A stretch of DNA of 38,949 nt from Sphingobacteriales bacterium TSM_CSM (GTDB taxonomy: Bacteria; Bacteroidota; Bacteroidia; Chitinophagales; UBA2359). The notes under the pieces were generated by a model, which was not told where the DNA came from, made no database searches, and saw only the letters and a list, made by a program, of their open reading frames with translations. Shown here piece after piece: positions 23,921 through 31,817 of the stretch. Within the stretch, counting starts at the first letter, position 1; every line of letters starts with the position of its first letter. The stretch is taken from positions 1 to 38,949 of the forward strand of contig MTCR01000053.1 of NCBI GenBank assembly GCA_002212725.1, written 5' to 3'. The position numbers and the translations under genes were made by a program.

Positions 23921-25267
23921 TTAATCTTCGCTATCTCTGAAATCGGCCGGAATGGGCTTGCCTCTTCTCATGCACTCCTGCAATTTAAGGGTAGTGGCAT
24001 AATCTGCCCCTTGCTGACGTGCCATTTCAATTGCCTTTTCGGTTTCTTTCATTGCTTTATCGGTTTTGCCGGTTTTATACAGCAATGCCGCATAGGTTTC
24101 ACGGTATTTAAAGTTGGAAGGCTTTTGGGACATTGCTTCCTGCATCCATGTTTGGGCTTTTTGCAACATGTCGGGTTGGGTGGTATGCTGCATAAAATTC
24201 CAGGTTATATTATCCAGCAATTCGGGTTGTTGTTCTTTGCCGTTGCCAAGAAACGCAACAGCGGCGGTTGCATATTCGTCCCATTTTTCGGACATTTCAA
24301 AGTAGAGCATTTTCATGCTTATTTCGAAGGCGCCGGCATTGCTTAGGCCCGATAGTTTTATTTTTTCCGAAATTTGCTTTAAATCGGGAGCGCTGACTGT
24401 GTTGCCGGCATTGGCCAACGACACCACAAACTGCCTGATGGCTTTTTCAATGGTTTTGTCAACCTCGGCTTTGGTAAACTGGCTTACAAAAAAGTTGCGG
24501 TTTGTGGTAAGTATGGAGTAAGCCATGCTGTGCACATCGTCGGCAAAGTCTAAGATAAAGCGGCTGTTGGTGGGGTTTAAGTAGTTTTGCGGGCCAATTA
24601 TGGTAAGGTAGTCATCTACTACCCCCTGATACAGTTCATTGTACTCACGCATTTTGTAAGCTAAGCCACGCAAGAAATCGGGCTGTTTATTGCCGTTGCG
24701 GTACTGTTGCAGGTAATCAAAAAATTCTTTGAAACTACCAGAAGCCGGTTCAAATTTTACCCTGCTTTCTTGCTGCTCGGCTTGCCCAAGCACTTTATTG
24801 GCAAGCACCATTAAATCTGCCGGGGTTTTAAACCCGTTGTCTTTAAGCAGTACATTGCCATCGGAGCTTAAGAAGAGGTAAACCGGGTATTGCGACATGT
24901 TAATGCCGGTCAATTCGTATTTACTGCGCAATTGCATGCCCTCTTCGCTCTGCAACTCCAACGAAATAGGGAAAAAACGGTCGTTCATAAGAGCTGCTAC
25001 ATCGGGCTGAATAAAAACCGTTTTTTTCATCCGGTTACACTCCGGCGTAAACCGGGTGTAAATGTATAAAAAAATGGGTTTGTTTATTTGCTTCAGTTCG
25101 GTGAGCGCTTTTTCAACGCTTATAGGATAGAAAGTTACCGATTCCTGTTCCTCTAAAGCCTCCTCCTCCACTGCGCTTTGGGCTTGCACAGCATTTTGCG
25201 GAAGAATACAGGTCAACACAAACAGTAAGGCAACTATTTTGCCAAAAAGTGGGTTAAAGTGGTTCAT
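23921..25267 (-). CDS. secreted thioredoxin-fold protein with helical C-terminal domain, paralogue 3 (active site lost, TPEC)
   Basis: 448 residues from MNHFNPLFGK, with a signal peptide ending near AVQAQ (residue 30) and an acidic linker EEEALEEQES. The thioredoxin domain reads PIFLYIYTRFTPECNRMKK. Thr74 replaces the first cysteine of CxxC while Cys77 remains, and the cis-proline strand MSQYPVYLFLSSDG is kept. A redox relay by a dithiol is therefore impossible; a monothiol or purely binding role remains. The C-terminal domain is helical like its neighbours and ends in ADFRDSED. It is the first gene of the triplet in the direction of transcription and is divergent from lpxB. Confidence 0.75.
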   Translation of the reverse strand: MNHFNPLFGKIVALLFVLTCILPQNAVQAQSAVEEEALEEQESVTFYPISVEKALTELKQINKPIFLYIYTRFTPECNRMKKTVFIQPDVAALMNDRFFPISLELQSEEGMQLRSKYELTGINMSQYPVYLFLSSDGNVLLKDNGFKTPADLMVLANKVLGQAEQQESRVKFEPASGSFKEFFDYLQQYRNGNKQPDFLRGLAYKMREYNELYQGVVDDYLTIIGPQNYLNPTNSRFILDFADDVHSMAYSILTTNRNFFVSQFTKAEVDKTIEKAIRQFVVSLANAGNTVSAPDLKQISEKIKLSGLSNAGAFEISMKMLYFEMSEKWDEYATAAVAFLGNGKEQQPELLDNITWNFMQHTTQPDMLQKAQTWMQEAMSQKPSNFKYRETYAALLYKTGKTDKAMKETEKAIEMARQQGADYATTLKLQECMRRGKPIPADFRDSED

Positions 25268-25683
25268 ATAACGCATATTTGCAGGAGTGACAAAACTACT
25301 AAATACCAACTTCAGCAGGTCTTTCATTACTAAGACTTCATTAGCCGCTGCTGGTCACCGCCGTAAAAGCAAACTTGACTAATTTTTTTTGTCTTAAAGT
25401 TTGACGGCAAAAGAACAGCATGGTTTAAACCTTACACAGGCTAAACCCGACTTTTACAAAGAAATCCGAAATAAAACAAGACCTTTCTGCCAGTTTTCTG
25501 TTTTTAGTGTTTGGGTATGCAATAAATGCGTTGATAAGGGTTTGAGGTGCTAAGTTACAGCTAATTTCTCAACAAAACAATATTTCAATATTGACCTTGC
25601 ACACAAGGTTATTTACATTGGATTTTACATTGTATTTTTTGTCAAAAATCGTGCCTATATTCGTTAATTATTAATTTGCAATC
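25268..25683. other. 416-bp divergent intergenic region with two adjacent hairpins
   Basis: This region separates the thioredoxin triplet from lpxB. Two perfect small inverted repeats lie side by side: CAATATT/AATATTG at 25578-25593 and ACCTTG/CAAGGT at 25594-25609. They are about 75-105 nt before the lpxB start. A -7-like TATATTCG precedes lpxB at about 25656. No gene was seen. Confidence 0.45.
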
Positions 25684-26817
25684 ATGAAATATTATCTAAT
25701 TGCCGGAGAAGCATCGGGCGATTTACACGGCGGCAATCTCATTAAGGCTTTGAAAAATGCCGATGTAAATGCCCAATTCAGGTGTTGGGGTGGCGAGCAT
25801 ATGCAGCAAGCATCTGGTAATGAGCTGGTTAAACATTATAAAGATACTGCTTTTATGGGACTGGTAGAAGTTTTGCGTCATTTGCGGGCAATTCTGAAAA
25901 ACATTTCCTTTTGCAAAGCCGATATTGCCCAATTTAAGCCCGATGTGGTGATACTTATTGATTACCCCGGATTTAATCTTCGTATTGCAAAGTATGTGAG
26001 GAAGTTAGGCATAAAAGTATTTTATTACATATCGCCGCAGGTTTGGGCCTGGCATCAATCGAGGGTAAAGTTCATGAAAAAAAACATTGATGAGCTTTTT
26101 GTAATTTTACCTTTTGAACCTGCCTTTTTTTCCAAATTCGGGTGGACTGTTCTGTATTTTGGACACCCCTTACTAGATGAAATAGACAAAGAAAAAAAAA
26201 TTTCCGACTCAATGGATACTATGCAAACTTTATTGCCCCGGTGGAGCAAACCGGTAATTGCCTTGTTGCCGGGCAGCCGCAGGCAAGAGGTAACACGCAT
26301 TTTACCGCTTATGGTAAAAATGGCAGCTAAATTTACGCAATATCAGTTTGTAGTGGCAGGGGTTAACTCCTTGCCGCCCCAATTATATGAATCTGTTACG
26401 GCAGGTTCGGATGTGCAGGTGGTTTTCGGGCATACCCGCCACCTTTTGGGGCAGGCTACGGCTGCCCTGGTGGCATCGGGCACTGCCACCCTCGAAACGG
26501 CTTTGTATAATGTGCCGCAGGTGGTTTGCTACCGTGCCAACCCGCTTTCGGTAGCTATTGCCCGGCGGTTGGTAAAAGTGCCCTATATTTCACTGGTAAA
26601 CCTTATTGCCCAAAAAGAAGTGGTAACCGAACTTATACAGCAAAACTTTACCGAAACCCGCCTGCAAAAAGCGCTTGCCGGTATTTTACCCAACGGCGCA
26701 GAAAGGCAAAAAATGCTTGAAGCCTACGGGCAACTGCGCACAAACCTTGGCAGCAGCGGCGTTTCAAACAAAGTGGCGCAGGCTATGGTTGCACTGCTTA
26801 AAGGGCAGCAACCCTAA
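25684..26817 (+). CDS. lpxB: lipid-A-disaccharide synthase
   Basis: A 377-residue GT-B glycosyltransferase of family GT19. Typical motifs are GEASGDLHGGNL at the N-terminus, YISPQVWAWHQSR near 118-130, LPFEPAFFSKFG, the UDP-sugar site LLPGSRRQEV, and SGTATLETAL near 270. It joins UDP-2,3-diacylglucosamine with lipid X to make the lipid A disaccharide at the inner face of the cytoplasmic membrane. Length and start match the family. In many Bacteroidota surE precedes lpxB; here the upstream side is the divergent thioredoxin cluster. It is followed 45 bp later by a rhodanese gene in the same direction. Confidence 0.95.
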   Translation: MKYYLIAGEASGDLHGGNLIKALKNADVNAQFRCWGGEHMQQASGNELVKHYKDTAFMGLVEVLRHLRAILKNISFCKADIAQFKPDVVILIDYPGFNLRIAKYVRKLGIKVFYYISPQVWAWHQSRVKFMKKNIDELFVILPFEPAFFSKFGWTVLYFGHPLLDEIDKEKKISDSMDTMQTLLPRWSKPVIALLPGSRRQEVTRILPLMVKMAAKFTQYQFVVAGVNSLPPQLYESVTAGSDVQVVFGHTRHLLGQATAALVASGTATLETALYNVPQVVCYRANPLSVAIARRLVKVPYISLVNLIAQKEVVTELIQQNFTETRLQKALAGILPNGAERQKMLEAYGQLRTNLGSSGVSNKVAQAMVALLKGQQP

Positions 26818-26862
26818 AACAAGGTTGTTTGTTTCTGCTTTACCGGATATAACCCCAAAACC

Positions 26863-27165
26863 ATGCAAGAAAAATTTACCAGCTTAACCTACCCGCTTTT
26901 TATGGCGCAATGCCTTAACCCCCAAGTGGTTTTGCTTGATGTGAGAACGGCAGCAGAGTTTAACGATTTTCATTTGCCCAACGCGGTAAATATTGACATA
27001 AAACAACCCGATTTTACCCATGAAATTGCCGAATTAGACCCGCAAAAAACCTACCTCGTATATTGCAGTTTAGGTAAAAGAAGCGCCAATGCCTGCCTGC
27101 TTATGCGCCAAATGGGGTTTAACAAGGTATTTAACCTTAAAGGAGGATTGCAATCCGCCCCCTGA
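26863..27165 (+). CDS. rhodanese-like domain protein
   Basis: A 100-residue single rhodanese domain. It shows VVLLDVRTAAEFNDFHLPNAVNI (CH2A-like motif), the active-site loop CSLGKR with Cys68, and the final GFNKVFNLKGGL typical of the fold. No signal peptide is present, so it is cytosolic. Members carry persulfide sulfur for thio-transfer, detoxification or cofactor synthesis; the acceptor is unknown. It sits 45 bp after lpxB and is likely co-transcribed. A strong hairpin ends the unit. Confidence 0.88.
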   Translation: MQEKFTSLTYPLFMAQCLNPQVVLLDVRTAAEFNDFHLPNAVNIDIKQPDFTHEIAELDPQKTYLVYCSLGKRSANACLLMRQMGFNKVFNLKGGLQSAP

Positions 27166-27231
27166 TTTTTTAATAAAACACCTGTTTGTGCCGTACCCCT
27201 GCCCCGTGAAAAGCATGGCAAGCACAAATAA

Positions 27232-27283
27232 AAAAGCAGGTGCATTTTACCTGTTTTTCATTCAGGAAAATGCACCTGCTTTT
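27232..27283. terminator. bidirectional intrinsic terminator between rhodanese and sigma factor genes
   Basis: A 17-bp perfect inverted repeat, AAAAGCAGGTGCATTTT (27232-27248) with its complement at 27267-27283, has an additional inner CCTG/CAGG pairing. A-runs and T-runs lie on both outer sides. It can serve both convergent genes. Confidence 0.8.
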
Positions 27284-27286
27284 GGT

Positions 27287-27294
27287 TATCTTTG
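27287..27294 (+). promoter_or_regulatory. promoter-like -7 element antisense to the sigma factor gene
   Basis: TATCTTTG on the plus strand lies directly after the terminator and 25 nt before the 3' end of the minus-strand sigma gene. If used, it would make RNA antisense to that gene. There is no clear TTTG upstream. Confidence 0.25.
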
Positions 27295-27318
27295 TTGTAC
27301 GGCAAAAAAACCCCTTGC

Positions 27319-27897
27319 TTACAGCGCAATTTGCCGTTCTTCTACCATTTTGCGTATGTTTATGAGCGCATAACGCATACGACCCAAAGCAGTATTAATG
27401 CTTACATCGGTAATGGCCGCAATTTCCTTAAAACTCAAATCGGCATAGTGCCTTAAAATTACCACTTCGCGCTGTTCGGGCGGTAAACTGTCTATTAAAC
27501 GGCGTACTTTACCGGCCGTTTCATCGCGCTCAATGCGGTCTTCGGCGCTCTCTTCTACAAATTTCAGCACCTTAAAAATATCTTGCCCGTCTGAGGTGGT
27601 AATGGTAGGTGCCCGTTTGGTTTTGCGGTAATGATCTACGCACAAATTGTAGGCAATGCGCAACACCCAAGGTAAAAACTTGCCCTCTTCGGAGTATTTA
27701 CCCCGTTTCAGTGTTTCAATTACCTTTATAAAAGTGTCCTGAAAAATGTCTTCCGCAAGCACTTCGTCTTTTACAAACAGCAGTATGGAAGTGTAAATTT
27801 TGTCTTTGTACCTGCGTATCAGTTCGGCCAAAGCCTTGTCATCGCCTGATCTGTACATTCTGATCAGCACTCTGTCGCCAATTAAGTGCAATGTCAT
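27319..27897 (-). CDS. RNA polymerase sigma factor, ECF-type sigma-70 family
   Basis: A 192-residue protein with sigma region 2 (about 20-90: ALAELIRRYKDKIYTSI, LAEDIFQDTFIKVIETL, FLPWVLRIAYNLCVDHYRK). Region 4 covers about 130-185 (LIDSLPPEQREVVILRHYADLSFKEIAAITDVSINTALGRMRYAL). An acidic linker lies between the two. No anti-sigma gene is adjacent, so control may come from transcription; a perfect consensus promoter and a leader of about 130 nt precede it. The regulon is unknown. Similar stand-alone ECF factors are common in Bacteroidota, and one in Porphyromonas gingivalis (SigP) controls the T9SS. Homology to that one is not claimed. Confidence 0.92.
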   Translation of the reverse strand: MTLHLIGDRVLIRMYRSGDDKALAELIRRYKDKIYTSILLFVKDEVLAEDIFQDTFIKVIETLKRGKYSEEGKFLPWVLRIAYNLCVDHYRKTKRAPTITTSDGQDIFKVLKFVEESAEDRIERDETAGKVRRLIDSLPPEQREVVILRHYADLSFKEIAAITDVSINTALGRMRYALINIRKMVEERQIAL

Positions 27898-28037
27898 AAT
27901 ATGATATGTTTTTTTTAAGCACTACCGGTTAATAATCAGCCGGTTAATTAGCGTAGAGTTTTGCTCGATAGATGACGTTTTTGAGTGATAAAAAAATAAA
28001 ACTGCCGTAACAGGTAACTTTTTTGGGGTTTACTAAA

Positions 28038-28068
28038 CAAAGATAGGTTTTTTTTCCATTACCGCAAA
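28038..28068 (-). promoter_or_regulatory. consensus promoter of the ECF sigma factor gene
   Basis: The minus strand carries TTTG (28068-28065), exactly 19 nt, then TATCTTTG (28045-28038). This is the best match to the Bacteroidota housekeeping consensus in the window. It lies about 140 nt before the sigma factor start, in the 497-bp divergent region shared with uvrA. The rest of that region shows no gene or clear uvrA promoter. Confidence 0.75.
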
Positions 28069-28394
28069 ATTTTTTCGTGTTTTTTCTTTAAAATTTAACA
28101 CTTTCCCGCTTTTGCCAAACAAATCTAAATGTTTTTACCAAACGCTTCAAACCAAAATTAAATTAATATGGCTTTAAAGCAAAGCACTCCGGCACCTATA
28201 TTCTTTAAAGGTAACCTGCCGCCCTTTTTTATCTGCCATTTATTGCGGCTAAACTCTTGTTTAGACCAATTTGTTTACCATTAGTTTAGCAAAAAACCGA
28301 ACTTTGTGCAATTATTGCGGCTGCGTTGTTTTATTTACCGGCAAACCAACTGCCCACCGCCGCACCATACCTTAAAAACCACCAACAGCCTTTC

Positions 28395-31211
28395 ATGAGC
28401 GCCTCACCTACTGCCCCTTCAGACAGCCTTAACCCCCGCCGGCACATTATTATTAAAGGCGCCCGGCTGCACAACCTCAAAAACGTAAGCGTGGCCATAC
28501 CCCGGAACCGGTTTGTAGTGGTCACCGGCGTATCGGGTAGCGGTAAATCTTCGCTTACCATAGACACGCTGTATGCCGAAGGGCAACGCCGCTATGTAGA
28601 AAGTCTTTCCTCTTACGCCCGGCAGTTTCTTACCCGAATGAACAAACCCGATGTGGACTATATTAAAGGTATCTGCCCGGCCATTGCCGTTGAACAAAAG
28701 GTAATTACCCGTACCTCCCGCTCTACCGTTGGCACACTTACCGAAATTTACGACTACCTGCGCCTGCTCTATGCCCGCGCCGGCGTTACCTACTCACCCA
28801 TATCGGGGCAACCGGTAAGGAAAGATGAAGTTTCTGATGTAACCGATTTCATTTTTTCCCTGCCCCCCGATACCAAAATTCAAATTCTGACCCCCCTGCA
28901 CCTGCACGGGCAGGGTAAACAGGCGCTTAATAAAGAACTCGACCTGCTGCTGCAAAAAGGGTTTACCCGAATTCTGTACGGCAGCCAAATACTCAAAATT
29001 GAAGATTTTAACCCCAACGATGCCGATTTAAGCCTGCTGCCCGATATGCGGGTTCTTATTGACCGTATTGTGGTAAAACCCGATGACTACGACACCCGAA
29101 CCCGCTGCGCCGACTCGGTAAACACCGCCTTTTTTGAAGGATTGGGGCAGTGTATAGTGGTGGTAAACAACCTGGAAACCCGCCACTTCTCTAACCGGTT
29201 TGAACTTGACGGGCTTACCTTTGAAGAACCCAATGCCCACTTTTTTAACTACAACAGTCCCTACGGTGCTTGTACCGCGTGCGAAGGTTTCGGGCAGGTA
29301 ATTGGCATTGACGAAAACCTGGTTTTCCCCGATAAAAACCTGTCGGTTTATGAAGGTGCCATTGCCCCCTGGCGCACCGAAAAAATGAAGGCATGGAACG
29401 ATGAACTTGTTTTGCACAGCCATAAATTCAACTTCCCCATTCACCGCGCCATTTCTGACCTTACCCCCGATGAGTACCAACTCCTATGGGCCGGAAACCA
29501 ACACTTTGAAGGGCTTGATATGTTCTTTAAATTTCTGGAAGAACAAACCTATAAAATACACTACCGCGTTTTACTGGCAAAATACCGCGGCAAAACCACC
29601 TGCCGCCATTGCAAAGGTTCGCGCCTGAGACCCGATGCGCAATACGTAAAAATTGACGGCAAAGCCATTACCGAACTGGTAAACCTGCCCTTAGAGGAGG
29701 TAAAACACTTTTTTAACCACCTGCAACTTACCCCGCAGCAGGCGCAAATCAGCCGCCGAATTCTTACCGAAATTAACAACCGCTTAGAGGTAATGCTGCG
29801 CGTGGGGTTGGGTTACCTTACCCTTAACCGCGTTTCTTCTACCCTTTCGGGCGGCGAAACCCAGCGCATTAACCTTACCCGGTCGTTGGGCAGCAACCTC
29901 ACCAACTCTATGTACATACTCGATGAACCCAGCATTGGCCTGCACCCCCGCGATACCGACCGCCTTATTGGCGTACTGAAACAACTGCGCAACATGGGCA
30001 ATACAGTTATTATTGTAGAACACGACGAAGAATTTATTCGCGCCGCCGATTACCTTATAGACATGGGGCCTCTGGCCGGGCACCTGGGCGGCGAAGTTGT
30101 TTTTGCCGGACCGCCCAGCGAACTCCACAACTACCCCAACAGCCTTACCGCACAATATATACAAGGTACAAAAAAGGTAGAAATACCCCAAAACCGGCGC
30201 ATACCCAACCGGTTTATTACCATAGAAAAAGCCCGCCACCACAACCTTAAAAACATCAGCGCCAACTTTCCGCTGCAATGTATAACGGTAGTAACCGGCG
30301 TAAGCGGTTCGGGCAAAACCACGCTGGTAAAAGAAATCCTCTACCCTGCCCTCAAACAGCAACTCAACCAGCCAACCGATGCACCGGGCAATTTCGGACA
30401 ACTTGGCGGGCATACCGAAGATATTGCTCAAATAGAACTCATAGACCAAAACCCGTTGGGTAAATCATCGCGCTCAAACCCCGTTACCTACGTAAAAGCC
30501 TACGATGCCATACGCGACCTCTTTGCCGGCCTGCCCTTAGCTAAAATGCGGGGGTTTTTGCCCAAACATTTTTCGTTTAACGTAGAAGGCGGCCGCTGCG
30601 AAACCTGCCAGGGCGAAGGCGAAACCATTGTAGAAATGCAGTTTTTGGCCGATGTACACCTTACCTGCGAAGACTGCAACGGCAAGCGCTTTAAACCCGA
30701 AGTACTGGAAGTGCAGTACAACAACCACTCCATTTACGATGTGCTGGAAATGAGCGTTGACGAAGCGCTGCTGTTTTTTGCCAGCAACAAAGAAATTGCC
30801 GCCAAACTAAAACCCTTGGCCGATGTGGGGCTGGGCTATGTAAAACTGGGGCAATCTTCCAGCACCCTAAGCGGCGGCGAAGCGCAGCGGGTAAAACTGG
30901 CCTCCTACCTTACCAAAGGTAAAGCACAAGCGCCCATCTTGTTTATTTTTGACGAACCCTCTACCGGCCTGCACTTTAACGATATTAACAAACTGCTGCA
31001 ATCTTTTAACTCGCTGGTTGAAAACGGCCATACCATAGTAGTGGTAGAACACAACCTTGATATTATTCAATGCGCCGACTGGATTATAGACCTTGGCCCC
31101 GAAGGCGGAAACGAAGGCGGGCACCTGCTCTACCAGGGGCCGCCGGCCGGCATAGTAACCATAACCAACTCCTACACCGCCCAATACCTTAAACAAAAAG
31201 CAGGGCGGTAA
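28395..31211 (+). CDS. uvrA: excinuclease ABC subunit A
   Basis: 938 residues from MSASPTAPSD. UvrA is the damage-scanning ATPase of nucleotide excision repair. Two ABC modules are visible: Walker A GVSGSGKS (45-52) and GVSGSGKT (635-642), signatures LSGGETQRI and LSGGEAQRV, and Walker B regions ending LDEPSIGLHPRD and FDEPSTGLHFND. The C-terminal zinc module shows CETCQGEGE and CEDCNGKRF. Another pair of CxxC motifs (CTACEGFGQ and CRHCKGSRL) brackets the insertion domain. The classic first zinc finger of E. coli UvrA seems absent. An ATG 69 nt upstream (28326) is possible but adds residues not typical of the family. UvrB is not in the window. Bacteroidota often carry more than one UvrA. Confidence 0.95.
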   Translation: MSASPTAPSDSLNPRRHIIIKGARLHNLKNVSVAIPRNRFVVVTGVSGSGKSSLTIDTLYAEGQRRYVESLSSYARQFLTRMNKPDVDYIKGICPAIAVEQKVITRTSRSTVGTLTEIYDYLRLLYARAGVTYSPISGQPVRKDEVSDVTDFIFSLPPDTKIQILTPLHLHGQGKQALNKELDLLLQKGFTRILYGSQILKIEDFNPNDADLSLLPDMRVLIDRIVVKPDDYDTRTRCADSVNTAFFEGLGQCIVVVNNLETRHFSNRFELDGLTFEEPNAHFFNYNSPYGACTACEGFGQVIGIDENLVFPDKNLSVYEGAIAPWRTEKMKAWNDELVLHSHKFNFPIHRAISDLTPDEYQLLWAGNQHFEGLDMFFKFLEEQTYKIHYRVLLAKYRGKTTCRHCKGSRLRPDAQYVKIDGKAITELVNLPLEEVKHFFNHLQLTPQQAQISRRILTEINNRLEVMLRVGLGYLTLNRVSSTLSGGETQRINLTRSLGSNLTNSMYILDEPSIGLHPRDTDRLIGVLKQLRNMGNTVIIVEHDEEFIRAADYLIDMGPLAGHLGGEVVFAGPPSELHNYPNSLTAQYIQGTKKVEIPQNRRIPNRFITIEKARHHNLKNISANFPLQCITVVTGVSGSGKTTLVKEILYPALKQQLNQPTDAPGNFGQLGGHTEDIAQIELIDQNPLGKSSRSNPVTYVKAYDAIRDLFAGLPLAKMRGFLPKHFSFNVEGGRCETCQGEGETIVEMQFLADVHLTCEDCNGKRFKPEVLEVQYNNHSIYDVLEMSVDEALLFFASNKEIAAKLKPLADVGLGYVKLGQSSSTLSGGEAQRVKLASYLTKGKAQAPILFIFDEPSTGLHFNDINKLLQSFNSLVENGHTIVVVEHNLDIIQCADWIIDLGPEGGNEGGHLLYQGPPAGIVTITNSYTAQYLKQKAGR

Positions 31212-31310
31212 TGGGGTTATATTCATCTATGCTTTGGGGTATCCGTTCGGCCAATGCTGTTGCTGTTAGGCACACCACCGCTGTGCGCTATGTTGTTACT
31301 TAGCGGGCAA

Positions 31311-31476
31311 CTGATTAGGTGCTATCTGTAAATCCCGGCATTTTCGCTTGTTCCTTGCTGATTGGAAACATTGACCATAAAGAGCAAAAAACTTTGCGCA
31401 AAACTTTGCGTTCTTTTCGGTAAAATGAAAAGATTTTAGTTAAGAACATCACCAACAAAGGTATAACCTAAATAAG
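31311..31476 (-). repeat. interspersed MITE-like repeat, copy B (inverted relative to copy A)
   Basis: This 166-bp non-coding element is the reverse-complement relative of 10073-10221, and the similarity runs end to end. It differs by substitutions and one 12-nt insertion (31359-31370, ATTGGAAACA region) next to the shared 27-nt block 31371-31397. Its ends (GATTAGGT at 31313-31320; ACCTAAATA at 31467-31475) are a decayed version of copy A's terminal inverted repeat. No obvious flanking direct repeat is seen. It lies between uvrA and the UbiB-like gene. Confidence 0.72.
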
Positions 31477-31651
31477 TACCGCTGTTCTTCTGCTGCTCTA
31501 CCGATAAACGCATACGCGCTTCTGTCTGTCTTCTTTGTCTCTGTGCCATAAATTGTGTAATATTGTGCCCCGCAAAGGTAATTACACAAGCTCCCATCTA
31601 ACAATATGTCCCCGGTAGGATGGATACGCTAAAGGCTGTAAAAACCCAACC

Positions 31652-31696
31652 TTTCGGCAGGTTTGGTGTACCATAAGGGTCTTAAACCTGCCGAAA
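31652..31696. repeat. 13-bp inverted repeat (REP-like hairpin)
   Basis: TTTCGGCAGGTTT (31652-31664) and AAACCTGCCGAAA (31684-31696) form a perfect 13-bp stem with a 19-nt loop. No T-run follows, so it is not a standard terminator. It lies in the 606-bp gap between uvrA and the UbiB-like gene, about 45 nt before a promoter element. Confidence 0.6.
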
Positions 31697-31739
31697 CGCA
31701 CCTTGTTCTTTTAATGCAAAAAGAACCCGTCATTTTTAG

Positions 31740-31747
31740 TATCTTTG
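31740..31747 (+). promoter_or_regulatory. -7 element of the UbiB-like gene
   Basis: TATCTTTG(C) at 31740-31747 is an exact consensus match 70 nt before the chosen start at 31818. The upstream TTTG element is not clear. Confidence 0.5.
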
Positions 31748-31817
31748 CGCAGACAAATTGCAACAACAATAGCAGCATGTATATTTGTGCCGGCTTGTTT
31801 TAATCCAATCGGTATTT

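Noticed and set aside
21053..25267. Triplet considered as one gene broken by frameshifts
   Set aside because: Each copy has its own signal peptide, complete domain set and stop codon, and the sequences are clearly diverged, so they are separate paralogues.
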